From: Methanosarcinales archaeon
GTDB taxonomy: Archaea; Halobacteriota; Syntropharchaeia; Alkanophagales; Methanospirareceae
Direction of reading: 5' to 3'
DNA length: 5,186 nucleotides
Assembly (NCBI GenBank): GCA_030621945.1
Contig: JAUXGS010000086.1
Coordinates: forward strand, 1-5,186
Shown: piece after piece, positions 1 to 4,994 of the stretch
Position numbering within the stretch: position 1 is the first letter of the stretch
Layout: every line of letters starts with the position of its first letter
Made by a program: the position numbers and the translations under genes
Notes under the pieces: model-generated
What the model saw: only the letters and a program-made list of their open reading frames with translations
What the model was told of the DNA's origin: nothing
Databases searched by the model: none

Positions 1-690
1 ACCGTGATAAATGTGACTGGTGCTCAGAAAGGCACTCTGACATCTTTATGGGATAGCCCAACTATTAACAACTTTGAGTGGGGAACCAGAATCGCACTTT
101 TGTATGATGGAGAACATGCACTTCAAAATGGATCAACGGGCTCAGTCGTACTGCTTAACTTCAGCGTTAGTGGCGACCCCGGTGAAACAAGCATGATGAA
201 CCTCACCAATATACAACTGGCGGACACGGCATATATAACAGGAACCGCACCAGCAAAGAATGGAACGTTCTCCATCCTTATGCCAACATCATTATTCGAT
301 ACCGGCTCAGGAACATACCCGAGCATCTCAGGAACCTTTAATGGGACACTAAAACCAAATCAAACAATAACTGTGTACAAGCTGTATACCTATCCATGCC
401 CCGGAACCGGCGGACATTCTGAATACGTGGAGATATGGAATAGCACCGGTTGGAATGTAACGACAACTTGGGAGGGGTACAAAGGCGACTGGCAAAACAT
501 TACTTTCGATATAACTTTTACGCTCTTTGCAAATGAAACCTATAATTACACCATACGCACAGGCTCTTATCCTCTGATTCATCACACAAATGCACTGCCG
601 ACTGCGAATGGGTGGATAAACGGTACTGAATTTACAGATGCGAACGGGGTTGTCCATTATGACTGGATTCCGGCAATCAAATTATTTTAA
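1..690 (+). CDS. Cohesin-like domain surface protein, C-terminal part (5' end outside window)
   Basis: The frame is open from the first base, so this is the C-terminal end of a longer protein; the GTG at 4 is just an in-frame Val codon. The first ~93 residues read like the last strands of a cohesin domain: a hydrophobic strand VVLLNFSVSG, then GETSMMNLTNIQLAD, then a closing NGTFSI. A second domain starts near residue 97 (SLFDTGSGTYPSISGT) and runs to the end. It is rich in aromatics, Thr and Asn and contains YTYPCPGTGGHSEYVEIW and a TANGWINGTEFTDANG stretch; I recall similar terminal domains in exported proteins of methanogen-related archaea, but have not matched a named family. About 13 N-X-S/T sequons are visible, as expected for a heavily N-glycosylated cell-surface protein. 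There is no C-terminal membrane helix or PEF/PGF sorting tail, so attachment must be by another route, perhaps cohesin-dockerin pairing. The partner and substrate are unknown. Confidence 0.8.
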   Translation, partial: TVINVTGAQKGTLTSLWDSPTINNFEWGTRIALLYDGEHALQNGSTGSVVLLNFSVSGDPGETSMMNLTNIQLADTAYITGTAPAKNGTFSILMPTSLFDTGSGTYPSISGTFNGTLKPNQTITVYKLYTYPCPGTGGHSEYVEIWNSTGWNVTTTWEGYKGDWQNITFDITFTLFANETYNYTIRTGSYPLIHHTNALPTANGWINGTEFTDANGVVHYDWIPAIKLF

Positions 691-698
691 TCGCCCTT

Positions 699-728
699 CT
701 CCTTTTTTACGCTATATTCGTTTTTTTT
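699..728 (+). terminator. T-rich terminator after the surface-protein gene
   Basis: Two T runs (six at 703-708, eight at 721-728) start 12 bases after the stop codon. Archaeal RNA polymerase terminates at oligo-T on the non-template strand without needing a hairpin, and no strong hairpin is seen here. The rest of 729-820 shows no gene or clear signal. Confidence 0.55.
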
Positions 729-828
729 CATCTGCTTTGTTGTTATTTATTCGAAGCCTGCGCGGAGAATAAGGCGGTAGGTGCGCGTGTAACGGCAACT
801 CATCAATGCTCGCATCAATCAATATTGC

Positions 829-862
829 TTTCTACTGGAAATATTGCCGAAAGCTTTATATA
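829..862 (+). promoter_or_regulatory. Promoter of gene A: upstream palindrome and TATA box
   Basis: The TATA box is CTTTATATA at 854-862, preceded by AAAG. An imperfect palindrome TTTC-TACTG-GAAA lies at 829-841 and begins 21 bp before the AAAGCTTTATAT box. The same layout and spacing occur before gene A' (1941 and 1962). It sits within a larger inverted repeat, CAATATT ... AATATTG. The position just upstream of the TATA/BRE suits an activator or repressor site. Transcription would start near 880-890. Confidence 0.6.
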
Positions 863-893
863 CCCCTGTCATAAACATATGTTACAGGTCTGT

Positions 894-926
894 CACGCTT
901 TCGGAGATCCACGGATATAACCGAGA
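894..926 (+). promoter_or_regulatory. Shared downstream/5'-UTR element, copy before gene A
   Basis: This copy reads GCTTTCGGAGATCC, then AC, then GGATAT, and lies about 30-60 bases after the TATA box, probably inside the transcript. TTTCGG (899-904) can pair with CCGAGA (921-926), allowing one U-G wobble, leaving a 16-nt loop that holds the conserved core. Its core ATCC-AC-GGAT is also nearly a DNA palindrome, so a protein-binding operator is equally possible. Matching copies precede gene A', glmS and the PEF-CTERM gene. Confidence 0.6.
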
Positions 927-962
927 TCACGGGGAAGCGTTGCCGCACCAAAATAAAAAATA

Positions 963-969
963 GGGGGGA
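963..969 (+). promoter_or_regulatory. Ribosome binding site of gene A
   Basis: A purine-rich GGGGGGA ends six bases before the ATG at 976. It fixes the start and gives a protein whose N-terminus matches that of the paralogue at 2080. Confidence 0.65.
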
Positions 970-975
970 TAAAAG

Positions 976-1281
976 ATGGCTTCAATTTTGTTAGAAGACG
1001 CGATGAAGGATGGATTGAGGAGAGGTTTAAAGGAGAGGTTTAAAGAGCGAAGGGGTAAATTAGAAATAATGGTGGATATACTTTCCACTGCACGGGAAGG
1101 TGTACGTAGAACGGAAATGGTATATAAAGCGAATCTTAATTTCAATCGGGCAGAAAGGTATATCCCCTTTCTGGAAGAGAGAGGCTTAATGGAGAATGCG
1201 GAAGCGGTATACCAGACGACGGAAAAAGGCGAAGAATTTTTGCGTGAGTATCAGATGATACAGGAACTCTTCCTCACATGA
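976..1281 (+). CDS. Small winged-helix DNA-binding protein (wHTH protein A)
   Basis: This is a 101-residue cytosolic protein of the archaeal ArnR1-like / HTH_45 winged-helix type (assignment by pattern, not by search). Residues 1-27 are a basic amphipathic lead-in containing LKERFKERRG. The fold core starts at KLEIMVDILS (28-37). A helix-turn-helix follows through TEMVYKANLNF and RAERYIPFLEERGLM (46-72). The wing ends in VYQTTEKGEEFL (78-89), the VY-TT-KG signature typical of this family. No second domain or ligand pocket is visible, so it probably acts as a dimeric transcription regulator. Its stop overlaps the start of gene B (ATGA at 1278-1281), so the two are cotranscribed and translationally coupled. 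About 70% of residues match the paralogue at 2080-2385. Targets are unknown; the repeated sites in its own promoter make autoregulation plausible. Confidence 0.85.
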   Translation: MASILLEDAMKDGLRRGLKERFKERRGKLEIMVDILSTAREGVRRTEMVYKANLNFNRAERYIPFLEERGLMENAEAVYQTTEKGEEFLREYQMIQELFLT

Positions 1282-1550
1282 GTAAAGAAATAAATCGAAG
1301 AAGTCGATGGGAACTCACTTATGATATACTGAGGGTGACTTCAGAAGAAGAAAAGGCGCATGATGGTAAAGCGAAGAAGACACGCATCATGCAAGGGGCA
1401 TATTTGGACTGGCGGAACTTCCAACGATATTTTGACTTCCTTCTGGAGCACGGCTTTATAGACTGCCCAGACGGAGGGAATTACTATTATCTCACAGAGA
1501 AAGGGCGGAATCTGGAGGAGCAATTAAGGGGATTGAAAGATATGCTATAG
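1278..1550 (+). CDS. Small winged-helix protein B, coupled to A
   Basis: This is a 90-residue protein whose ATG overlaps the stop of gene A by four bases. It has the same layout as A: a basic start, WELTYDILRV as first core helix (11-20), a helix pair through KKTRIMQGAYLDWRNFQRYFDFLLEHGFI (33-61) and a wing ending NYYYLTEKGRNLEEQL (68-83). The LTEKG wing end and the RYFDFLLEHGFI helix correspond to RYIPFLEERGLM in A, so A and B are distant paralogues. B carries a longer charged loop (EEEKAHDGKAKK, 23-34) between the first helices. The coupling suggests the two act together, perhaps as a heterodimer; that is inference. No equivalent gene follows A'. Only 28 bp separate it from the convergent gene C, with no clear terminator between. 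Confidence 0.8.
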   Translation: MSKEINRRSRWELTYDILRVTSEEEKAHDGKAKKTRIMQGAYLDWRNFQRYFDFLLEHGFIDCPDGGNYYYLTEKGRNLEEQLRGLKDML

Positions 1551-1578
1551 CGATCTACCCACGTACACATCACAAAAT

Positions 1579-1794
1579 TTATTCCGCGGGCAGTTCTAAA
1601 AATCTTAATCCGGTGGTTCTAATTTTAGCCCTCGTTTTATCATTCTCAAAATTAACAAGTTCGTTCTCTTCTAAAAAGGCAATGATCCTTTTAACCTTAT
1701 CATCCGATAAGGAAACATAACCTCCAATCTCATCTAATGAATGCCATTGCGAGTCTTGTAACCGCTCCAATATTGGGTCTATTTTCAACACCAT
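1579..1794 (-). CDS. Very small winged-helix protein C
   Basis: This 71-residue ORF on the minus strand converges on gene B. The sequence is organised as a minimal wHTH: KIDPILERLQD (4-14), WHSLDEIGGYVSLSDDKVKRIIAFLEENELV (17-47; helix, turn at SLSDD, recognition helix) and a short beta wing from NFENDKTRAKIR to FLEL (48-68). It has no signal peptide or membrane segment. The family is not one I can name with certainty. It resembles the protein at 2378-2599 over the KID start, the S-(D/E)-DK turn, the FL helix and the L(V/I) strand, about 16 of 55 positions by ungapped hand alignment. A GGGGGAG lies 11 bases before the start, with GAGAG immediately before it. The likely role is a DNA-binding regulator; the target is unknown. 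Confidence 0.7.
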   Translation of the reverse strand: MVLKIDPILERLQDSQWHSLDEIGGYVSLSDDKVKRIIAFLEENELVNFENDKTRAKIRTTGLRFLELPAE

Positions 1795-1829
1795 CTCTCT
1801 TTTTTCTCCCCCTTCAAAGCTTCTATTAT

Positions 1830-1860
1830 GGTAACCCTCTATAGTTACCTTATTTATGTT
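1830..1860 (-). promoter_or_regulatory. Promoter and inverted-repeat operator of gene C
   Basis: Read on the minus strand, an ATAAATA-type TATA box lies at about 1850-1858, followed at once by the perfect inverted repeat GGTAAC-N8-GTTACC (1830-1849). The repeat would cover the space between TATA box and transcription start, a standard repressor position. The half-site sequence TTATRGTAACC recurs in the promoter of gene C' (2618-2629). Confidence 0.5.
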
Positions 1861-1940
1861 TTCGTGATGTCCTCATATATAGTGAACGGAAGGGAATAGT
1901 GCACAATTTCGAAAATAGAGTTCAAACTAAGCAATATTGC

Positions 1941-1974
1941 TTTCCACCGGAAACATATCCCAAAGCTTTATATG
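1941..1974 (+). promoter_or_regulatory. Promoter of gene A': palindrome and TATA box
   Basis: TTTCC-ACC-GGAAA (1941-1953) is a perfect 5-bp inverted repeat and lies 21 bp, start to start, before AAAGCTTTATAT (1962-1973). The copy before gene A has the same spacing with an imperfect palindrome. The conservation suggests a real factor-binding site next to the TATA box. Confidence 0.6.
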
Positions 1975-2009
1975 TTCACAATCGGTATGGCATATACACA
2001 ATTGCCTGA

Positions 2010-2050
2010 CACGCTTTCGGAGATCCATGGATACGCCAGAGATTCCGAAA
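2010..2050 (+). promoter_or_regulatory. Shared downstream/5'-UTR element, copy before gene A'
   Basis: This copy reads GCTTTCGGAGATCC, then AT, then GGATAC. The core ATCCATGGAT is a perfect palindrome. TTTCGGA (2015-2021) and TCCGAAA (2044-2050) form a perfect 7-bp inverted repeat enclosing it. The right arm is not at the same aligned position as in copy A, so the hairpin is less certain than the sequence conservation. Confidence 0.6.
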
Positions 2051-2079
2051 AAACGCTGCAGCACCAAAATAAAAGGAAG

Positions 2080-2385
2080 ATGGCACCAATTTTGTTAGAA
2101 GAAGCGGTTAAGGATGGAGTAAGGGAGAGCTTAAAGGAGCGGTTTAAAGAGCGAAGGGGTAGAGTAGAAATAATGGTTGACATCCTTTCTGTGACAATAG
2201 GCGGTGCACGGAAAACAGAGATAGTATATAAAGCGAATCTTAATTTCGCACGGTTAGAGCGATACATTCCTTTTTTGGAAGAACGAGGACTGATGGCGAA
2301 TTCGGGCTCTGTATACAAGACGACGAAAAAAGGTGAAGAATTTTTAAGCGGATATGAGAAGATGGCGGAACTCTTACTCACTTGA
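2080..2385 (+). CDS. Small winged-helix DNA-binding protein A' (paralogue of A)
   Basis: This 101-residue protein has the same length as A and about 71 of 101 identical residues without a gap. The ATG at 2080 is chosen over the in-frame ATG at 1972 because MAPILLEEAVKDG aligns exactly with the start of A, and because the earlier start lies within the TATA box and upstream of the expected transcript start. Core helix VEIMVDILS (29-37), recognition region KTEIVYKANLNFARLERYIPFLEERGLM (45-72) and wing VYKTTKKGEEFL (78-89) are all intact. The changes cluster in 38-45 and 73-77, while the recognition-side stretch VYKANLNF and the helix ERYIPFLEERGLM are unchanged. The two paralogues may therefore bind the same or similar sites. 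The 3' end overlaps the convergent gene C' by 8 bp. The Shine-Dalgarno is weak (AAGGA, 2073-2077). Confidence 0.82.
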   Translation: MAPILLEEAVKDGVRESLKERFKERRGRVEIMVDILSVTIGGARKTEIVYKANLNFARLERYIPFLEERGLMANSGSVYKTTKKGEEFLSGYEKMAELLLT

Positions 2386-2599
2386 GCACTGAGAAATCGG
2401 GGCAGATGACTGCTGTTTTTCGCGTCTCATCGTAAGTAATAAGGCGGTATTTAGCCAAGAACCGCAAGAAAAGCGCGGCTTTATCCTCTGAAACATTCAA
2501 AAGCGCAGCTATCCCTACGACTGAAGAGGGATGCAGGTCATCTAAGCTGCGAAGCAACATGTCGATTTTCATCTGCGCTTCGGCGCTATTGTTATACAT
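2378..2599 (-). CDS. Very small winged-helix protein C' (relative of C)
   Basis: This 73-residue minus-strand protein overlaps the end of A' by 8 bp tail to tail. The core KIDMLLRSLDDL (11-22), VVGIAALLNVSEDKAALFLRFLAKYRLI (27-54) and wing TYDETRKTAVI (55-65) match the wHTH layout of gene C. The initiator may be the ATG at 2599 or the internal Met10 (ATG at 2572), which would bring the N-terminus close to that of C (MVLKID against MKID). Neither has a strong Shine-Dalgarno. No signal peptide or membrane helix is present. The repeated convergent A/C arrangement suggests a functional link with A', but the function is unknown. Confidence 0.7.
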   Translation of the reverse strand: MYNNSAEAQMKIDMLLRSLDDLHPSSVVGIAALLNVSEDKAALFLRFLAKYRLITYDETRKTAVICPDFSVLK

Positions 2600-2616
2600 T
2601 ATCTTTCAATTTCAGA

Positions 2617-2655
2617 TTTTATAGTAACCTTTGTGTTGCTCCTTTTTAAAGCAAC
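2617..2655 (-). promoter_or_regulatory. Promoter of gene C' with inverted repeat around the TATA box
   Basis: On the minus strand a TATA-like CTTTAAAAAG (2642-2651) overlaps the inverted repeat GTTGCT-N9-AGCAAC (2635-2655). A further box read as GGTTACTATAA (minus; 2619-2629) resembles GGTTACCATAA before gene C. A protein bound to either repeat would block TBP or the polymerase, so repression is plausible. The transcript would start near 2620, giving a leader of about 20 nt. Confidence 0.45.
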
Positions 2656-2666
2656 CGGTCTTGAGG

Positions 2667-2724
2667 TACTGACTTCAGGTTCTTACCTATTGTTCTTACT
2701 CCAAGCTCGTATCACCTTTAATAG
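2667..2724 (+). promoter_or_regulatory. glmS promoter: GTTCTTAC direct repeat and TATA box
   Basis: GTTCTTAC occurs at 2679-2686 and 2692-2699 (period 13) within a 34-bp block (2667-2700) that matches the block before the PEF-CTERM gene (5111-5078, minus) at 31 of 34 positions. The TATA box is CCTTTAATAG at 2715-2724, 14 bp past the block, as in the other promoter. The block is probably the binding site of an activator or repressor acting on both genes. It also lies between glmS and the divergent gene C', so it might affect C' as well. Confidence 0.7.
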
Positions 2725-2751
2725 TATCGTGTTTAAGGTATTTTCGGTTGA

Positions 2752-2785
2752 CCCGCTTTCGGTGGTCTGTGGATACGATACGAAA
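2752..2785 (+). promoter_or_regulatory. Shared downstream/5'-UTR element, copy before glmS
   Basis: This copy reads GCTTTCGGTGGTC, then TGT, then GGATAC, and lies 46 bp after the TATA box and 11 bases before the ATG. Two mutually exclusive pairings are visible: GACC/GGTC (2750-2753 with 2764-2767) and TTTCG/CGAAA (2757-2761 with 2781-2785). The second ends two bases before the start codon. No normal Shine-Dalgarno lies between the element and the ATG, so the element itself may affect initiation. Confidence 0.6.
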
Positions 2786-2787
2786 AA

Positions 2788-4551
2788 ATGTGTGGAATTA
2801 TCGGTTATATAGGGAAAAGGGAAGCGTTCCCGTTTCTTCTGAACGGCTTGGCAAAGTTAGAGTATCGAGGATACGATTCTGCAGGGGTAGCTCTCCTCTC
2901 AGACGAGCTGTGTATCCAAAAGGAGATAGGGAAATTGAGCGAGATTCGGTTTGAAGAAGAGGAGGGAAAGATCGGGATTGCACACGTAAGATGGGCCACA
3001 CATGGAAGAGTATCAAAAGAGATTGCTCATCCCCATTTTGATTGCAAGAATGAAATAGCGATTGTTCATAACGGGATAATAGAGAATCATCGCGAGCTGA
3101 AGGCGGGTTTGGTTAAGAGAGGGCATGTCTTCACGTCGGACACTGATTCAGAAGTGGTTTCACATTTGATAGAGGAGTTTAGCGCGGAAGGGTGCAATTT
3201 TGAATATGCGGTTATCAATGCGCTGAAGCTGCTTGAGGGCAGTTATACGCTTCTTGCGATAAAGAGCGGTGAGAATAAGATAGTGGGTGCGAGGAAAGGG
3301 TCTCGCTCACTCACGCTGGGGATTTCAGAACAGGCAATCTTTCCTGCTTCGGATGTTCTCGCTTTCTTAGAATGGACAAATAAGGTGGTTTATCTTAAGA
3401 GTGAGGATGTCTTCGTTGCAGATGATGAGCTGGGTCTCTGCATCTACAATTTAGCGGAAGATCGCATTGTTGTGAGACCCATAGATACGGTGAAATGCGA
3501 TGCCGAAGAAGTAGAGAAAGGTGAATTTGACCATCTCATGCTGAAGGAGATAAGCGAGCAGGATGAAACGATACTCAGAGCGTTGCAGCAGAATGAGGAG
3601 ATCGTCCAGGGGATATGTGACAAGATGCGGGATGCTGCTGGAACCTTCTTCATTGGCTGTGGTTCGAGTTATAATGCGTGCCTGACAGGCAGTTATTTAT
3701 TCTCAAAAGCGGCGAAGCTGCATGTGAACCCGGTATTAGCGTCCGAGTTTGAAAATTACGAGCATTTTTTGACTGATAAAACGCTTGTATTCGCAGTTTC
3801 GCAATCAGGTGAGACCGCGGATGTGCTGGATGCAGCGAACGCGGCAAAGCGAAGGGGAAGCAGAGTGGTGGGTATAGTAAACAGAGATGGCTCAATCTTA
3901 GCGCGGGAGAGTGATGGGCAATTGTTTATGAACAGTGGGCCTGAGATTTGTGTCTTATCAACAAAAACATACACCTCCCAGGTCGTCATGATGGAGATGC
4001 TCGCTTATGCGCTTGCAGGTAAATACGAGGAAGGGTTGAAGAAAATCGGAAGTTTATATCTCGATATCTACAAATTAACCTCGCGGTCAATGCGGGAACA
4101 TCTGGCGAAGCTTGCAACGATACTCTACGATAAGTGGGATATATATCTAATTGGACGAGGCGCTCAGTATGCAACTGCATTGGAAGCGGCACTGAAGATA
4201 AAAGAGGTATCATATATTCATGCGGAAGCGTTTGCCGGTGGTGAGCTCAAGCATGGACCTCTGGCGTTGATTGAGGATGGTGTGCCCTGCATTGTCTTTG
4301 TATCAAGTGATAACAAATCGAAGATCCTGTCGAATGCAGAGGAAATAAAAAGCAGAGGTGGCTATATCGTCGGTGTCGCTTCGGAAAGGGAAGAGATCTT
4401 CGATTACTGGATAAAAGTGCCCGAAGCGGAAGAGCTGAATCCAATAATCCAGATCATACCGATGCAAGTGCTCGCATATCAGCTCGCGGTCTACCGGGGG
4501 CTTGACCCTGACAAGCCGCGAAATCTGGCAAAGAGCGTTACCGTGGCATAA
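2788..4551 (+). CDS. glmS: Glutamine--fructose-6-phosphate aminotransferase (isomerizing), GlmS
   Basis: This cytosolic enzyme (EC 2.6.1.16) converts fructose-6-phosphate and glutamine into glucosamine-6-phosphate and glutamate, the entry to UDP-GlcNAc and amino-sugar glycans. All key parts are present in 587 residues (E. coli has 609). MCGIIGYIG gives the N-terminal nucleophile Cys2 after Met removal. LEYRGYDSAG (24-33), HVRWATHG (66-73) and HNGIIENH (94-101) complete the class II glutaminase domain, to about 230. SIS domain 1 has FIGCGSSYNA (288-297) and SQSGETADVL (338-347). SIS domain 2 has LIGRGAQY (454-461), KIKEVSYIHAEAFAGGELKHGPL (470-492) and the closing DKPRNLAKSVTVA. Counterparts of the E. 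coli catalytic Glu488, His504 and Lys603 are Glu473, His489 and Lys582. The start is fixed by the obligatory Met-Cys. No truncation or frameshift is seen. It is monocistronic and convergent with the PEF-CTERM gene, with which it shares a promoter type. Confidence 0.98.
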   Translation: MCGIIGYIGKREAFPFLLNGLAKLEYRGYDSAGVALLSDELCIQKEIGKLSEIRFEEEEGKIGIAHVRWATHGRVSKEIAHPHFDCKNEIAIVHNGIIENHRELKAGLVKRGHVFTSDTDSEVVSHLIEEFSAEGCNFEYAVINALKLLEGSYTLLAIKSGENKIVGARKGSRSLTLGISEQAIFPASDVLAFLEWTNKVVYLKSEDVFVADDELGLCIYNLAEDRIVVRPIDTVKCDAEEVEKGEFDHLMLKEISEQDETILRALQQNEEIVQGICDKMRDAAGTFFIGCGSSYNACLTGSYLFSKAAKLHVNPVLASEFENYEHFLTDKTLVFAVSQSGETADVLDAANAAKRRGSRVVGIVNRDGSILARESDGQLFMNSGPEICVLSTKTYTSQVVMMEMLAYALAGKYEEGLKKIGSLYLDIYKLTSRSMREHLAKLATILYDKWDIYLIGRGAQYATALEAALKIKEVSYIHAEAFAGGELKHGPLALIEDGVPCIVFVSSDNKSKILSNAEEIKSRGGYIVGVASEREEIFDYWIKVPEAEELNPIIQIIPMQVLAYQLAVYRGLDPDKPRNLAKSVTVA

Positions 4552-4620
4552 ACTACTTGCAACTGGTGAAGGAGTGATATTACAGCCGCTCACGAATTCT
4601 AAGCGCACCTAAAAATAAGG

Positions 4621-4659
4621 GAAAATGAAGGTTTTTAAAAATCAACCCTTCTTATTTTC
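4621..4659. terminator. Convergent hairpin between glmS and the PEF-CTERM gene
   Basis: GAAAAT (4621-4626) pairs with ATTTTC (4654-4659), and GAAGGTT (4627-4633) pairs with AACCCTTC (4644-4651) with one bulged C. An A/T-rich loop lies between them. T-rich sequence follows on the plus strand (CTTATTTTCTTTC), and TTTTTA and CATTTTC are available on the minus strand. It lies 70 bp after glmS and 11 bp beyond the other gene's stop, and could end both transcripts. Confidence 0.5.
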
Positions 4660-4669
4660 TTTCTGTAGT

Positions 4670-4939
4670 TTAATGTTCTCTTCTCCGCCTGCGATAGTTG
4701 AATAAGAACAGCAGTCCTAATACTGAGGCAACTGGTATCGCGATTGTCGAGAATTCTGGGACCGCATGAGTAAATGGTGGTGCATCAACACAATCCGGGT
4801 TTACCACAACTGAAGTGCCCTGAGTAGCATTAGTATATTGTTCCTCCTCGCCATAGCTTACGTCTGCCGCACCGGCGCCTCCGACAATGACAATAACCGC
4901 CAGCGAAGCAATTAACAGGGATTTACATATCGTTTTCAT
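4670..4939 (-). CDS. PEF-CTERM sorted envelope miniprotein
   Basis: This 89-residue exported protein has three parts. The signal peptide has a Lys-containing start and the hydrophobic stretch LLIASLAVIVIVGGAGA (8-24), with probable cleavage after an AGA or GAA near residue 24-25. A short mature region of about 35 residues is acidic first (DVSYGEEEQY), then has one sequon (NAT, 37-39), one cysteine (Cys50) and a Pro-rich end. The C-terminal signal is VPEF (60-63), a hydrophobic helix (64-80), then NYRRRRREH. That tripartite tail is the PEF-CTERM type, known to be recognised by an archaeosortase that removes the tail and probably attaches lipid. The mature product would thus be a tiny, possibly glycosylated peptide held at the outer face of the membrane. 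It has no recognisable enzymatic domain, so it may be structural, a signal or a decoy. The promoter is homologous to that of glmS. Confidence 0.85.
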   Translation of the reverse strand: MKTICKSLLIASLAVIVIVGGAGAADVSYGEEEQYTNATQGTSVVVNPDCVDAPPFTHAVPEFSTIAIPVASVLGLLFLFNYRRRRREH

Positions 4940-4950
4940 TTTTTCTTTTT

Positions 4951-4958
4951 CACCTCCT
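4951..4958 (-). promoter_or_regulatory. Ribosome binding site of the PEF-CTERM gene
   Basis: AGGAGGTG on the minus strand, 11 bases before the ATG, is a full anti-16S match and by far the strongest Shine-Dalgarno in the window. It contrasts with glmS, which has none despite sharing the same promoter. Confidence 0.75.
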
Positions 4959-4994
4959 ATCTTTCTTTATTCAGCTGATTTTTTTTATCGTGAT

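Larger units (their letters stand above)
821..1281 (+). repeat. Copy 1 of a duplicated promoter-leader-gene A unit
   Basis: This segment pairs with 1933-2385. The first 42 bases (821-862 against 1933-1974) align without a gap at about 35 identities. The downstream element follows in both copies. The leader after GGATA aligns ungapped for 32 bases, to the shared GCACCAAAATAAAA box. The genes then match at about 71 of 101 residues. The promoter, 5' UTR and gene were therefore duplicated together. Confidence 0.8.
1933..2385 (+). repeat. Copy 2 of the duplicated promoter-leader-gene A unit
   Basis: This is the partner of 821-1281; both copies have the same orientation. It holds the palindrome and TATA box, the downstream element, the GCACCAAAATAAAA leader box and gene A'. 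Similarity may continue a little past the stop: CTCACTTGAG resembles CTCACATGAG at the A-B junction, but the ATG that starts B is TTG here. Confidence 0.8.

Noticed and set aside
744..777. Inverted TTATTC ... GAATAA near 746-771 as a possible RNA gene or terminator
   Set aside because: A single 6-bp pairing in AT-rich sequence, with no second copy and no tRNA-like or other RNA fold around it.
1972..2079. 36-codon N-terminal extension of gene A' from the ATG at 1972
   Set aside because: It would start inside the TATA box, upstream of the expected transcript start, and no such extension exists in the paralogue A. The ATG at 2080 aligns with the start of A.
821..2385. Insertion sequence as the cause of the repeated A units
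   Set aside because: No transposase, terminal inverted repeats or target-site duplication. The repeat holds a gene with its own promoter, so ordinary gene duplication explains it better.
2600..2787. Bacterial-type glmS ribozyme upstream of glmS
   Set aside because: The leader is only about 40 nt from the expected start to the ATG, too short for the ribozyme, and none of its core is seen.
3444..4213. Several minus-strand ORFs of 69-81 codons within glmS
   Set aside because: Ser/Leu/Pro/Arg-rich shadows of the glmS reading frame with no protein-like pattern.
4303..4608. 101-codon minus-strand ORF over the end of glmS
   Set aside because: It lies antisense to the strongly conserved SIS domain 2 and looks like a shadow frame, with no plausible promoter or ribosome binding site.
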